A DNA stretch of 45,736 nucleotides from JBMOKU01 sp049324315 (GTDB lineage Bacteria > Bacillota > Clostridia > Peptostreptococcales > Thermotaleaceae). Within the stretch, counting starts at the first letter, position 1. Each line of letters starts with the position of its first letter. Shown here one piece after another: positions 23,499 to 31,605 of this stretch. The DNA lies in the NCBI GenBank assembly GCA_049324315.1, contig JBMOKU010000061.1, forward strand, positions 1-45,736, written 5' to 3'. The translations under genes and the position numbers were made by a program. The notes beneath the pieces are model-generated. The model saw only the letters and a program-made list of their open reading frames with translations. It was not told where the DNA came from and did no database searches.

Positions 23499-24684
23499 AA
23501 GAAAATTCATGTATATGATTGCATTGATCATAAGCTTCTTATTCGCTTTGATTGTTGGGGGTCGCCTACCTTACTTCATTTTTTCTATACTGCTGTTCGT
23601 TTTCTTGTTTTCATATATAACCGTGCAGCGAAATGCTAAAAACCTAGTTCATTTCTTTTGGTTGGATAATAAAAAAGTACATGTTGGAGAATTTGTAGAA
23701 ATAGGTTTCAAACTCAATAATACAGGCCTTCTGCCAGTTGCCTATGCAGAGATAAATTGTAATATTGCAGAGAAATTGGATCAGTCTAACTTTCCCATCG
23801 AAATCAGCTTCATCAATCCGCTCCAAACCATCAATACCCGTAAAAAAATCCGATGTAGACATCGGGGCTATTATTATATTGGACTTTTAACTGTAAAAAT
23901 CAGTGATCTTTTTCATCTATTCGAAAAGGAAATCATTTTTGATAAGAAGGTGCAGCTAGAAGTATACCCAAGAATAATTGACTTCAAAAGCCTCCATATT
24001 CCTGCCACAGAATTTTTTGGCTCCGTCATGGTTTATCATAAAACCCACGAAGATTTTACCAATATTGATAATCTGCGCAAATATACATCAGATGACAATA
24101 TTAGAAAAGTACATTGGAAAGTATCCGCAAAGCTAAATGATCTTTTTGTAAAAGACTATGAACTTTCCGGCAGTACACGGATCAATATTTTTTTAGATGG
24201 ATGTATGGAAAGTTACAGAAACGACCGAGAGGGAGAACAGGAAGAAAAAGCCGTTGAAGTAGCTGCCTCCATCATAAAGTATTGTTTGTCTAAAAATCTT
24301 TCTACGGCCTTCATTTGTCAATGGAAGGAAAGAAGTTACGTTACCGGACATAATCTATCTAAGTTATCAGCTTTTATACAAGAACTCATGGTTTTTTCCC
24401 CCAATGGTGGTACACCCCTGGAGCATGTCCTTACCGCCGAGTCAAAAGTACTGCCGTGGGGTACGACAATTGCTGTTATCACTTTGTTCATTAGTGACTA
24501 TCTTTTTAAAACATTTCTACAGTTAAAAGAAAAAAATTTCCGAATCATGGTCATCCTTATTAAACATAAAAGAACTGCTTATACCAAAGAAATGATTGAA
24601 ATAGAAGAAGTATTAAGAAATGCAGGTGTTCATATCACTAAGATTGATGCTGATCCTTATACTCCTGATACAGTGGAGGTGTAG
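23491..24684 (+). CDS. DUF58 domain membrane protein
   Basis: The 397-residue protein has two N-terminal membrane segments (about 8-45), a beta-rich extracytoplasmic-looking region, and the DUF58 signature DNIRKVHWKVSAKLNDLFVKDYE at about residues 205-228 (only its core, IRKVHWKVSAKL, is diagnostic). A von Willebrand-like C-terminal portion follows. DUF58 proteins are partners of MoxR ATPases and TgpA-like transglutaminases. The start overlaps the 3' end of moxR by 8 nt, so the genes are coupled. The stop codon is followed by the next ATG with a 1-nt gap. Confidence 0.9.
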   Translation: MNKRKFMYMIALIISFLFALIVGGRLPYFIFSILLFVFLFSYITVQRNAKNLVHFFWLDNKKVHVGEFVEIGFKLNNTGLLPVAYAEINCNIAEKLDQSNFPIEISFINPLQTINTRKKIRCRHRGYYYIGLLTVKISDLFHLFEKEIIFDKKVQLEVYPRIIDFKSLHIPATEFFGSVMVYHKTHEDFTNIDNLRKYTSDDNIRKVHWKVSAKLNDLFVKDYELSGSTRINIFLDGCMESYRNDREGEQEEKAVEVAASIIKYCLSKNLSTAFICQWKERSYVTGHNLSKLSAFIQELMVFSPNGGTPLEHVLTAESKVLPWGTTIAVITLFISDYLFKTFLQLKEKNFRIMVILIKHKRTAYTKEMIEIEEVLRNAGVHITKIDADPYTPDTVEV

Positions 24685-24685
24685 C

Positions 24686-26929
24686 ATGAGAGACCATACA
24701 AAGAAAGCCATTGAGTTCATGATAGGCTTCGTTATTTCATGTTCTATTAATTTGTTAATTTTCAGCTCTCTTTTATTCAAAGGTCCAATTCTATTTGTTA
24801 TATTGTTACATTTCTTACTCTATAGCATTGCATACATTTTTAATGATTATCCCAAACAGAGTCTCCTTATTTTAACGATATGGATTTTCATTGCTTTAAG
24901 CTATTGTTTTAAAAATCAATTTATTACCGTAGATTCTATTGTTATTTTCTTTCAATGGGCTTTTTCTTATATTCAAGGGATTCAATATACCATACCAAAA
25001 TTTTTTGACTGGACTCTGTTGTTTCTTTTATTTATGATTTCAAATTTCCTACTTATCTATCTGCTTAGACACAATAAAAATCCTTTCATTTTGTGCAGCC
25101 CAGGAATATTTTTTGTTTTACAATGGTTTCGATATATTGATCAAGCACTGGTCTATTTTAACCTATATATCTTAGGAATGTTCATTTACTTTACCTCTCA
25201 AATTTTTCTCCAGTATCAAGAAGAGGGTATCTCTACAAATAAGAATTTACGTTTTTTCCTCTATAGTAGGCATATCATATATGGAATCGTTTTTATCCTT
25301 TTCGTGCTTTCTGCTGCCAATCTACTCCCCCTAAAATTTGCTCCCATTTCATTAGAATATGTCAACGATAAGTTTGTACAGTTTTTTCCACAGATTACGA
25401 ATTGGAGAAACGAGACGTCTTCTGAAGAAAGTACATTTACGTTTGAAACTACCCCCTACACACCTCTTAATGACAGACTGGGTGGTTCCGTTAAGCAAGA
25501 TAGTCGTGCCGTTATGCTGGTAAAAGCCGATAAGCCATTATATCTTAGGGGAAGCGTAAAAAATACTTATTCAAGCCATAACTGGTACAGTACCAATAAG
25601 AACTTCGATTTGCTTGATAGCAGCGGGCATATCCCGACTACCGAAAACCACAATATAACCAATGAAAGGGTATCTATTGAAGTTTATCCCATAAATATTA
25701 AGACCACCACGGTTTTCTCCCCTTTTAGGTCCATAGAAATTGTTATAGATGCCAAAAAAGTCAAATATAATAGTGACTTTGAAATGTTCATCGATAGATC
25801 CTTTTTTCAGCCGTTACCGGATCACTATCAAATAACCAGCGAAATCCCGGTTATAAAAGAAGGTCTACCCGGCTACCTTCACGATCCGGAAGATTTTAGG
25901 GATTATCTCCAACTTCCTGAAACACTCCCAAAGCGGGTAAAAAACTTGGCTCATGAAATAAGCAGCCTGCATAAAAATGATTATCATAAGATGAAGGCAT
26001 TGGAGCATTATTTACGAAAGAATTATACATATTCTTTATCCGTATCAACGCCCCCAGTGGATAGGGACTTTGTGGATTTCTTCTTGTTTGATGAGAAAAG
26101 CGGCTATTGTACTTACTACGCCACGTCCTTAGCTGTTATGGGCCGCAGTATCGGTATTCCCACCAGATATGTAGAAGGGTTTATTTTGCCTTCATATCGC
26201 AATGCGGACGGACTTTACGAAGTAACTGCAAACAATGCCCACGCATGGGTCGAAGCCTATTTTAATGATTTGGGATGGATAACCTTCGAGCCGACACCTG
26301 CATATCCATCGCAATACCATGAATATCAGCCAACCGAAAGCATATCTGATGAACAACCATATCAGATAGCAACGGGCGTATCTGATCGTGAACTGCCAGG
26401 AGGATATCTTCAATTTAAAGACAGGTTATTGGAAGATGGATATCAAACCCAAGACATCCATGATGAAAACAGATTTGTTGTAAATAAAGAAAATAATCAA
26501 AGGTTATGGCCTATTACGGCTGCCATAATAGGCTTGGCGCTGTTGTTAAGAATACTGTACTGTCGGCAAAGAAACAAAAAAGTTTTTGTTGTATCCGGTC
26601 AGAAAGAAAAGGCTGCTGTCTATTATCATTGTATTCTTCATCTGTTTTCGTACATGAAACCTTTGAATCCCAAAAGCTGTACACCCAGTGAAGCTTTGCA
26701 TTATATCATAGACGTTCTCCCCCTTGACGAATATGATGATTATCTTATTATGGTATTTGAGAAAGCTTTGTATAGTGAAGAATGGATCAGTGAAGAGGAT
26801 GATCGTTTAATGGCGTATTTTCTGCAGGATATGGAAAACGTGGTAAAAAGCAAACTTGGGCACATCCGTTTTTTTACTGCAAAGTATTTTCACGGTAATC
26901 TCTATCCTATAAATATAAGAGCAATCTAG
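24686..26929 (+). CDS. TgpA-like membrane transglutaminase-domain protein
   Basis: A 747-residue protein with about seven N-terminal membrane helices, an extracytoplasmic transglutaminase core and a C-terminal helix followed by a DUF4129-type cytoplasmic tail. The catalytic candidates are C475 (KSGYCTYYATS), H519 (NNAHAWVEAYF) and E535 (WITFEPTP). Spacing (44 and 16) equals that of the triad in Pseudomonas TgpA, but the third residue is Glu instead of Asp. The start is an ATG after GGAGGTGTAGC; a frame-open stretch of 22 codons upstream overlaps the DUF58 gene and has no ribosome binding site. It is the last gene of MoxR-DUF58-TgpA. The peptide substrate is unknown. Confidence 0.9.
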   Translation: MRDHTKKAIEFMIGFVISCSINLLIFSSLLFKGPILFVILLHFLLYSIAYIFNDYPKQSLLILTIWIFIALSYCFKNQFITVDSIVIFFQWAFSYIQGIQYTIPKFFDWTLLFLLFMISNFLLIYLLRHNKNPFILCSPGIFFVLQWFRYIDQALVYFNLYILGMFIYFTSQIFLQYQEEGISTNKNLRFFLYSRHIIYGIVFILFVLSAANLLPLKFAPISLEYVNDKFVQFFPQITNWRNETSSEESTFTFETTPYTPLNDRLGGSVKQDSRAVMLVKADKPLYLRGSVKNTYSSHNWYSTNKNFDLLDSSGHIPTTENHNITNERVSIEVYPINIKTTTVFSPFRSIEIVIDAKKVKYNSDFEMFIDRSFFQPLPDHYQITSEIPVIKEGLPGYLHDPEDFRDYLQLPETLPKRVKNLAHEISSLHKNDYHKMKALEHYLRKNYTYSLSVSTPPVDRDFVDFFLFDEKSGYCTYYATSLAVMGRSIGIPTRYVEGFILPSYRNADGLYEVTANNAHAWVEAYFNDLGWITFEPTPAYPSQYHEYQPTESISDEQPYQIATGVSDRELPGGYLQFKDRLLEDGYQTQDIHDENRFVVNKENNQRLWPITAAIIGLALLLRILYCRQRNKKVFVVSGQKEKAAVYYHCILHLFSYMKPLNPKSCTPSEALHYIIDVLPLDEYDDYLIMVFEKALYSEEWISEEDDRLMAYFLQDMENVVKSKLGHIRFFTAKYFHGNLYPINIRAI

Positions 26930-26947
26930 CTGCTTTTATATTAGAGA

Positions 26948-27673
26948 TTATAAAGCACTACTCAATACTTTTCCAATACTATCGTGGATCACCATATTGG
27001 CCTTGTTATCATAAGGGGTTACGGATTTATTAATAAGTATTAATTTGCTGCCTTTATAGTAGTCCACCAAGCCAGCTGCCGGGTAGACAACAAGGGATGT
27101 GCCTCCGACGATAAGGACATCCGCATGGGTAATAAACTTAACGGCATTTTCAATAACATCCATATCCAGTCCCTCTTCATAAAGGACAACGTCTGGTTTG
27201 ATAGTGCCGCCACATCGGCCACAGATTGGCACAATCTCCTTACTATCCATTACATCATCAATGCTATAAGCATTGTGACATTTCATACAGTAATTTCGAT
27301 TTACAGAACCATGCAGTTCCAAAACATTTTTACTTCCTGCCAGTTGATGCAGACCATCAATGTTTTGTGTAATAACCGCCTTAAGCTTCCCTATTCCCTC
27401 AAGTTTAGCCAAGGCAAAATGAGCAGCATTGGGTTTGGCATTTCTGTAGATCATCTTGTTTTTATAATAATCATAAAATGCCCTCGTATGACTCATAAAA
27501 AAACTATGACTAAGAATTCTTTCTGGAGGGTACTGATTGTAATTGTTATCACTATATAATCCTTGTTCAGAACGAAAGTCAGGAATATTGCTCTCTGTTG
27601 ATACACCTGCTCCTCCAAAAAAAACAATATTATCCGTTCCAGCTATAATCTCCCTCAATTGTTTGTCTTCCAT
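26948..27673 (-). CDS. cobB: Sir2-family NAD-dependent protein deacylase
   Basis: Sirtuins remove acyl groups from lysine using NAD. The 241-residue protein has the NAD-binding GGAGVSTESNIPDFRS (20-35), TQNIDGLHQLAG, the catalytic H121 in LELHGS, and a zinc site C129-x2-C132 ... C151-x2-C154. PDVVLYEE and GGTSLVVYPAAGL complete the fold. The chosen ATG is 6 nt behind GAGGTG; an upstream ATG nine codons earlier lacks a site. It converges with the tgpA-like gene and lies alone between operons. The symbol follows the bacterial family name. Confidence 0.92.
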   Translation of the reverse strand: MEDKQLREIIAGTDNIVFFGGAGVSTESNIPDFRSEQGLYSDNNYNQYPPERILSHSFFMSHTRAFYDYYKNKMIYRNAKPNAAHFALAKLEGIGKLKAVITQNIDGLHQLAGSKNVLELHGSVNRNYCMKCHNAYSIDDVMDSKEIVPICGRCGGTIKPDVVLYEEGLDMDVIENAVKFITHADVLIVGGTSLVVYPAAGLVDYYKGSKLILINKSVTPYDNKANMVIHDSIGKVLSSAL

Positions 27674-27770
27674 TTTTATCACCTCATCAGTTTCATTCAA
27701 ATATTATCTTTTACTTTCTACAATTCTCTGTGATCTCCTTTATTGATATTATAAACAGTCTCATAAATGA

Positions 27771-27832
27771 TATGACTCAATATCACATAAGAAAGTTTTT
27801 CTTTCTCATTCTATATGTGATATTGAGTCATA
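27771..27832. terminator. Very long hairpin at the 3' end of the ABC ATPase gene
   Basis: Perfect 19-bp arms TATGACTCAATATCACATA (27771-27789) and its complement (27814-27832) enclose an inner 6-bp hairpin AGAAAG-TTTTT-CTTTCT (27790-27806). One arm lies inside the last eight codons of the ABC ATPase gene, and the inner stem touches its stop codon. It may terminate the ABC operon, though there is no clean T-tract. An inserted palindrome is the alternative. Confidence 0.6.
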
Positions 27833-28564
27833 GATTTTATTCCACATTTCAGAAAAACCTGGATCTCCTGGCGACCTAGGCCTTGGTAGTGTATTGGATA
27901 TCATGTTTTTTATGTTTTTGCCTTCAATATCCAGAATAAGAATGCGGTCTGAAAGTAAAATCGCCTCTTGAATATCGTGGGTAACGAAAACAATTGTTGT
28001 CGCTGTACTTTTCCATATTTTCAACAAAATATTCTGAAAAGTATTTCTTGTTTGAGCATCTAAACTACCAAAGGGTTCATCCATAAGCAGAACTTCCGGT
28101 TTTAATGCCAGCGCCCTGGCTATAGCTGCTTTTTGCTTCATTCCTCCCGATAACTGATTAGGATAATAGTTATCAAAGCCATCTAGTTGTACCATTGACA
28201 AGTAATTTTTCGCCACTGTCTTTCTCTCTTCAAAAGTAGCCCCAATTTTTAATACTTTTAGCGGGAACATCACATTTTCCAATACTGTTTTCCAGGGAAA
28301 CAGTTGTTGAAAGTCTTGAAAAATCATTATACACTTTACACTGGGCTTCATAATTTTTTGTCCATCCAGTAAAATCTCCCCGACATCTGGCGTATCAAAT
28401 CCGGCGATCTGCCGTAGTAGGGTTGATTTTCCGCAGCCTGAAGATCCCAAAACACATAGAATTTCCCCTTTAAATACATCAAAACGAATATCTTTTAATA
28501 CGGTATTTTTAACATTATTTTTATAAAAAGATTTCTTTATGCTCTTTATCTCAAGCTTTGCCAA
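27806..28564 (-). CDS. ABC transporter ATP-binding protein (SsuB/TauB/ThiZ type)
   Basis: The energy subunit of an importer in the nitrate/sulfonate/taurine/pyrimidine-precursor class. It has Walker A GSSGCGKST, signature LSGGMKQKAAIARALA, Walker B LLMDEPFGSLD and the switch His in VTHD. I place the start at a TTG (28562-28564) because GGAGGAAGG sits 3 nt before it, giving MAKLEIKS; the ATG seven codons upstream (28585) has no ribosome binding site. The gene is last in the order binding protein-permease-ATPase. The C-terminal residues are encoded in one arm of a long palindrome. Confidence 0.9.
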   Translation of the reverse strand: MAKLEIKSIKKSFYKNNVKNTVLKDIRFDVFKGEILCVLGSSGCGKSTLLRQIAGFDTPDVGEILLDGQKIMKPSVKCIMIFQDFQQLFPWKTVLENVMFPLKVLKIGATFEERKTVAKNYLSMVQLDGFDNYYPNQLSGGMKQKAAIARALALKPEVLLMDEPFGSLDAQTRNTFQNILLKIWKSTATTIVFVTHDIQEAILLSDRILILDIEGKNIKNMISNTLPRPRSPGDPGFSEMWNKIYDSISHIE

Positions 28565-28589
28565 TATCCTTCCTCCATCTTTCATCTAA

Positions 28590-29375
28590 TTAAACATAAG
28601 TTCCCCATCTTTTTACTGTTAACTTTTCAATTTTCTCAAAGATAAAATCCTCTACAAAAATACCAATGAAAATAATAATTATCAAGCCTGCATAAATGCC
28701 GACGGTATCCATAAACACTCTTTTTTGAAAAATATACCAGCCCAATCCACCTTTACCGCCTGCTGCTCCAAAAATCATTTCGGCACTGATTAAGGCTCTC
28801 CAGGCCCTTGCCCATCCTATTTTGGTTCCAACCAGAATATAAGGAAAGGAAGCCGGGACCATTATGTATAGGATGCTCTTTACCCTACTCAATTCAAAAT
28901 TCTGACCAACTTCATTATATATTGCCGGAATCTCTCTAAAACCTATTAAAATATTAAGCAGCATTGGCCATATGACCGAATGAACAATAATAAAAATAAT
29001 AGCATTTGCCCCAGTACCCATCCATAAAATAATTAATGGCAATAAAGCTACTCCTGGAAGAGGATGGGCCATTGCCGCAACAGTATCGACAAATTCATGA
29101 AAGATTTTTGAAAACATACACAGGGATGCGATTAACACAGCACTACCTAAACCTATAAGAAGACCCTTAGAGATTAATAGCAAAGAATACACACTTTCGC
29201 CTATTATTTTTCCGTTTGTTATGGAATTCCATAAAGCTTTTATTATTACGTCTATCGTTGGAAATATCGAAGGTTCAAATGCTCTGCTGATCGCAACCAT
29301 TTGCCATAGCATTGCCAGTATCGTCATCCACAAACTTCGATGTATAAATCTATTTTTAAATATCTTCATGTTCAT
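28590..29375 (-). CDS. ABC transporter permease (SsuC/ThiX type)
   Basis: A 261-residue integral membrane protein with about six helices and the cytoplasmic loop motif of BPD-type permeases (IPAIYNEVGQNFELSRVKSI, then MVPASFPYILVGTKIGWARA). It resembles SsuC, TauC and ThiX. It overlaps the upstream binding-protein gene by 20 nt and its ATG follows GGAAGATGTAAGCT. The ATPase gene follows. Substrate depends on the binding protein and is not resolved. Confidence 0.88.
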   Translation of the reverse strand: MNMKIFKNRFIHRSLWMTILAMLWQMVAISRAFEPSIFPTIDVIIKALWNSITNGKIIGESVYSLLLISKGLLIGLGSAVLIASLCMFSKIFHEFVDTVAAMAHPLPGVALLPLIILWMGTGANAIIFIIVHSVIWPMLLNILIGFREIPAIYNEVGQNFELSRVKSILYIMVPASFPYILVGTKIGWARAWRALISAEMIFGAAGGKGGLGWYIFQKRVFMDTVGIYAGLIIIIFIGIFVEDFIFEKIEKLTVKRWGTYV

Positions 29376-30348
29376 AGCTTACATCTTCCCATAAAATTTC
29401 ATCTAATTCCTCAGGCAGCTTTGATATGTATCCATGCTTTTTCATAAATTCTGCAAATGGATGAATACCATAAACAGTAGAATTGTATTCCGTATCTTTC
29501 CACGTTAAATAAGTGAATAGTTCATCTTCAGGTATCTGATAGATTTCTGCCAGCATTTTTGATGCTTCCTCGGGATGTTGTCTCATGAAGATGATTGCTT
29601 CATGTAGGGATTTTACAAAAGCCTTGTAAGTATCGGTCTTTTCATCATGGAATTTACCGGTTGCAACGCCCACAATAAATGTGAATTTATTTCCAATCAC
29701 ATCATTTCCATCCAATATTTGATGCATGCCTTTTTGCTCCAATTCTTTAAACAGGTATGGTGGAGCTGTGAAATGAGCTGTAATTTCTTTCTTTGCCAGC
29801 AGCGCATTCATTCCATCTGGATGTGCCAACGTCACAAGTACATCGTCTAGTTTACCGGCATCACCAAATTCCTTTTCACAAGCCATGGAAAGTAAAATAT
29901 GCTGTATACTTCCAGGCTGTGGCAATGCAATCCTATCTTCCATTGTAAAGTCTTTAATAGACTTTATATGATCTTTATATGTAACTAAAGCAACCGGACT
30001 TATGGATAAGCCGCTGGCAATTTTCCACTTCATTCCATTGTCCCACCCTATTAGAAATGGCGGGATCGCCATAAAACCCACGTCTACATCTTCTGCCAAC
30101 ATGGCTTCACGAATAGCAGCGGTATTTCCCAACTGTTTCCACTCTACTTTTATGCCTGGCATGTTTTTTTCCATCAACTTCTTTGCTTTCATAATTTGTA
30201 AAGGCGCATATGCCAAACCATACTGTTCAGCTATGGAGACTGTATTCCCATCTTTGTAGTTGACTTCCTTGTCGGCAGTACATCCGGTTATTATGATAAT
30301 GATTATTAAGAATATACTCATCTTGCTCATCAGTACATTTCCTCGCAT
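29356..30348 (-). CDS. NMT1/SsuA-like substrate-binding lipoprotein
   Basis: The solute-binding subunit of the importer. From the chosen start (ATG at 30346-30348, GAGGGG 8 nt upstream) it is 330 residues with a lipoprotein signal: hydrophobic FLIIIIIITGC with the lipobox Cys about 23 residues in, ready for lipid attachment. The mature protein reads SIAEQYGLAYAPLQIMKAKK, the start of an NMT1/ThiY/SsuA fold, then VDVGFMAIPPFLIGWDNGM and VTLAHPDGMNALLAKKE. The frame is open another 22 codons to an ATG at 30414, but that would bury the signal peptide. Candidates for the ligand are sulfonates, thiamine precursors or other small anions; no riboswitch that would decide it was seen in the leader. 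Confidence 0.85.
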   Translation of the reverse strand: MRGNVLMSKMSIFLIIIIIITGCTADKEVNYKDGNTVSIAEQYGLAYAPLQIMKAKKLMEKNMPGIKVEWKQLGNTAAIREAMLAEDVDVGFMAIPPFLIGWDNGMKWKIASGLSISPVALVTYKDHIKSIKDFTMEDRIALPQPGSIQHILLSMACEKEFGDAGKLDDVLVTLAHPDGMNALLAKKEITAHFTAPPYLFKELEQKGMHQILDGNDVIGNKFTFIVGVATGKFHDEKTDTYKAFVKSLHEAIIFMRQHPEEASKMLAEIYQIPEDELFTYLTWKDTEYNSTVYGIHPFAEFMKKHGYISKLPEELDEILWEDVSYEHEDI

Positions 30349-30446
30349 AAATAATTTCCCCTCTAACTCGTTTTCATTTAATTGAACTTTTTTTGACATT
30401 TCAAGGCTTTTCAAAAATAATAAGGATTTGTTATATTTATGTCAAT

Positions 30447-30455
30447 ATTATAGCA
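30447..30455 (-). promoter_or_regulatory. Extended -10 promoter of the ABC importer operon
   Basis: TGCTATAAT on the minus strand is a perfect extended -10, about 100 bp upstream of the binding-protein start. No good -35 accompanies it. The surrounding gene-free stretch (30349-30743) otherwise holds the yebC-side hairpin, a GC-rich palindromic element and AT-rich DNA. Confidence 0.6.
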
Positions 30456-30555
30456 CGCATCTTGTTCTGAATATGTTTTATATCAACTTTACCATCATAG
30501 AAAATTGTTATGCTGTATAAACAATCATAATATCATTCATAGCTTCTGGAAACAT

Positions 30556-30604
30556 AAAAAACACCCTTTTATATGGAGTATTAACATTCATATAAAAGGG
30601 TGTT
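30556..30604 (-). terminator. Terminator downstream of yebC
   Basis: Perfect 16-bp arms AACACCCTTTTATATG / CATATAAAAGGGTGTT (30560-30575 / 30589-30604) are followed on the minus strand by a T-tract. It lies 140 nt past the yebC stop, with the GC-rich element (30649-30712) between. Confidence 0.8.
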
Positions 30605-30648
30605 GAACATGTGCATCATGTCAAGTGCGTTACATCCGCTATGCCACA

Positions 30649-30712
30649 GGGACAGTTCCATCGTTTTCCCTTTGGTCCTTCGCTACGCTTCGGAAACGCT
30701 GGAACCGTCCCC
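30649..30712. repeat. GC-rich palindromic element (REP/MITE-like)
   Basis: GGGACAGTTCCATCGTTTTCC (30649-30669) forms an imperfect inverted repeat with GGAAACGCTGGAACCGTCCC (30692-30712), around a loop containing CCTTCGCTACGCTTCGG. The composition is much richer in GC than the surrounding DNA. The GGGAC-GTTCC core resembles palindromic repeats I associate with other clostridial genomes; only one copy is in this window. Confidence 0.6.
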
Positions 30713-30743
30713 ATGGCTCCGCTTTTTACTTAGATTTCAACTT

Positions 30744-31463
30744 CTATTCCATTTCCCAGTTGTGATACACTTCCTGTACATCATCATCGTCCTCAAGCAT
30801 GTCAATAAATCGATTCATCAATTTGATATGCTCTGCATCCGTCAGTTTTACCGTTGTCTGAGGAATCATGGCTATATCAGCAGAAACAAAGGCATATCCT
30901 TTCTTTTCTAACGCTTCTTTTACAGTATAGAAATCTTCCGGTGCTGTAATAATAACATATCCTTCATCTTCCGTAATAAAATCTTCAGCTCCTGCTTCTA
31001 AAGAAGCTTCCATCAATTCATCTTCATTAACGCCTTCACCTTTGACGATGAGAATTTGACCTTTTCGATCAAACATAAAGCCTACGCATCCAGTTGTTCC
31101 TAGATTTCCACCATTTTTGTCAAAATAGTATCTCATATTGGCACCCGTCCTGTTTCTGTTATCTGTCAGTGCCTCTACAATGACTGCGATACCATTTGGA
31201 CCATATCCTTCGTAGACAATATTTTCAAAATTATCAGAGTCCATTCCACCTTCAGCTTTTTTTATGGCTCTTTCAATATTATCATTTGGCATATTGATTG
31301 CCTTTGCTTTATCAATAGCGCCTTTTAAAGCAGCGTTGTATTCCGGATCAGTGCCACCCTGTCTTGCTGCAACCGTAATAAATCTTGCATATTTTGTGAA
31401 AACTTGTGCTCTCTTTGCATCTTGCTTTTCTTTTCTATTAACTATTGTTCCATGTCTGCCCAT
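30744..31463 (-). CDS. yebC: YebC/PmpR family protein
   Basis: YebC proteins bind DNA as regulators, and some relatives act as translation factors. The 239-residue protein has the family start MGRHGTIVNRKEKQDAKRAQ, then FITVAARQGGTDPEYNAALK, and ends in the acidic EDDDDVQEVYHNWE. The ATG (31461-31463) follows AAGGAG with 7-nt spacing; the codon before it is a TTG sometimes called as the start. It is a single gene. The choice between the regulator and translation-factor roles cannot be made from sequence alone. Confidence 0.94.
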   Translation of the reverse strand: MGRHGTIVNRKEKQDAKRAQVFTKYARFITVAARQGGTDPEYNAALKGAIDKAKAINMPNDNIERAIKKAEGGMDSDNFENIVYEGYGPNGIAVIVEALTDNRNRTGANMRYYFDKNGGNLGTTGCVGFMFDRKGQILIVKGEGVNEDELMEASLEAGAEDFITEDEGYVIITAPEDFYTVKEALEKKGYAFVSADIAMIPQTTVKLTDAEHIKLMNRFIDMLEDDDDVQEVYHNWEME

Positions 31464-31493
31464 CAAACCACTCCTTAAGTATAAATCATTGAC

Positions 31494-31522
31494 ATTTTAC
31501 CACAAATTTAACTTGAAGTAAA
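31494..31522 (-). promoter_or_regulatory. Probable yebC promoter
   Basis: TTTACT (31517-31522), a 17-bp spacer and TAAAAT (31494-31499) on the minus strand, about 30 bp before the yebC start. Confidence 0.55.
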
Positions 31523-31563
31523 CAAGTGGATATCAATTCCATTTCTTTAACAACCCACGTAAA

Positions 31564-31601
31564 TACAAAGCTTACATCCTTTTAGTGATGTAAGCTTTGT
31601 A
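31564..31601. terminator. Hairpin following the glucan synthase gene
   Basis: Perfect 15-bp arms TACAAAGCTTACATC (31564-31578) and complement (31587-31601) with an 8-nt loop lie 5 nt past the stop codon of the giant gene. The T-tract on the minus strand is weak (TATTTACG). Confidence 0.65.
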
Positions 31602-31605
31602 CACT

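Noticed and set aside
30349..30446. Leader of the ABC importer examined for a TPP, SAM or other riboswitch
   Set aside because: No conserved riboswitch core was recognisable in this short AT-rich leader.
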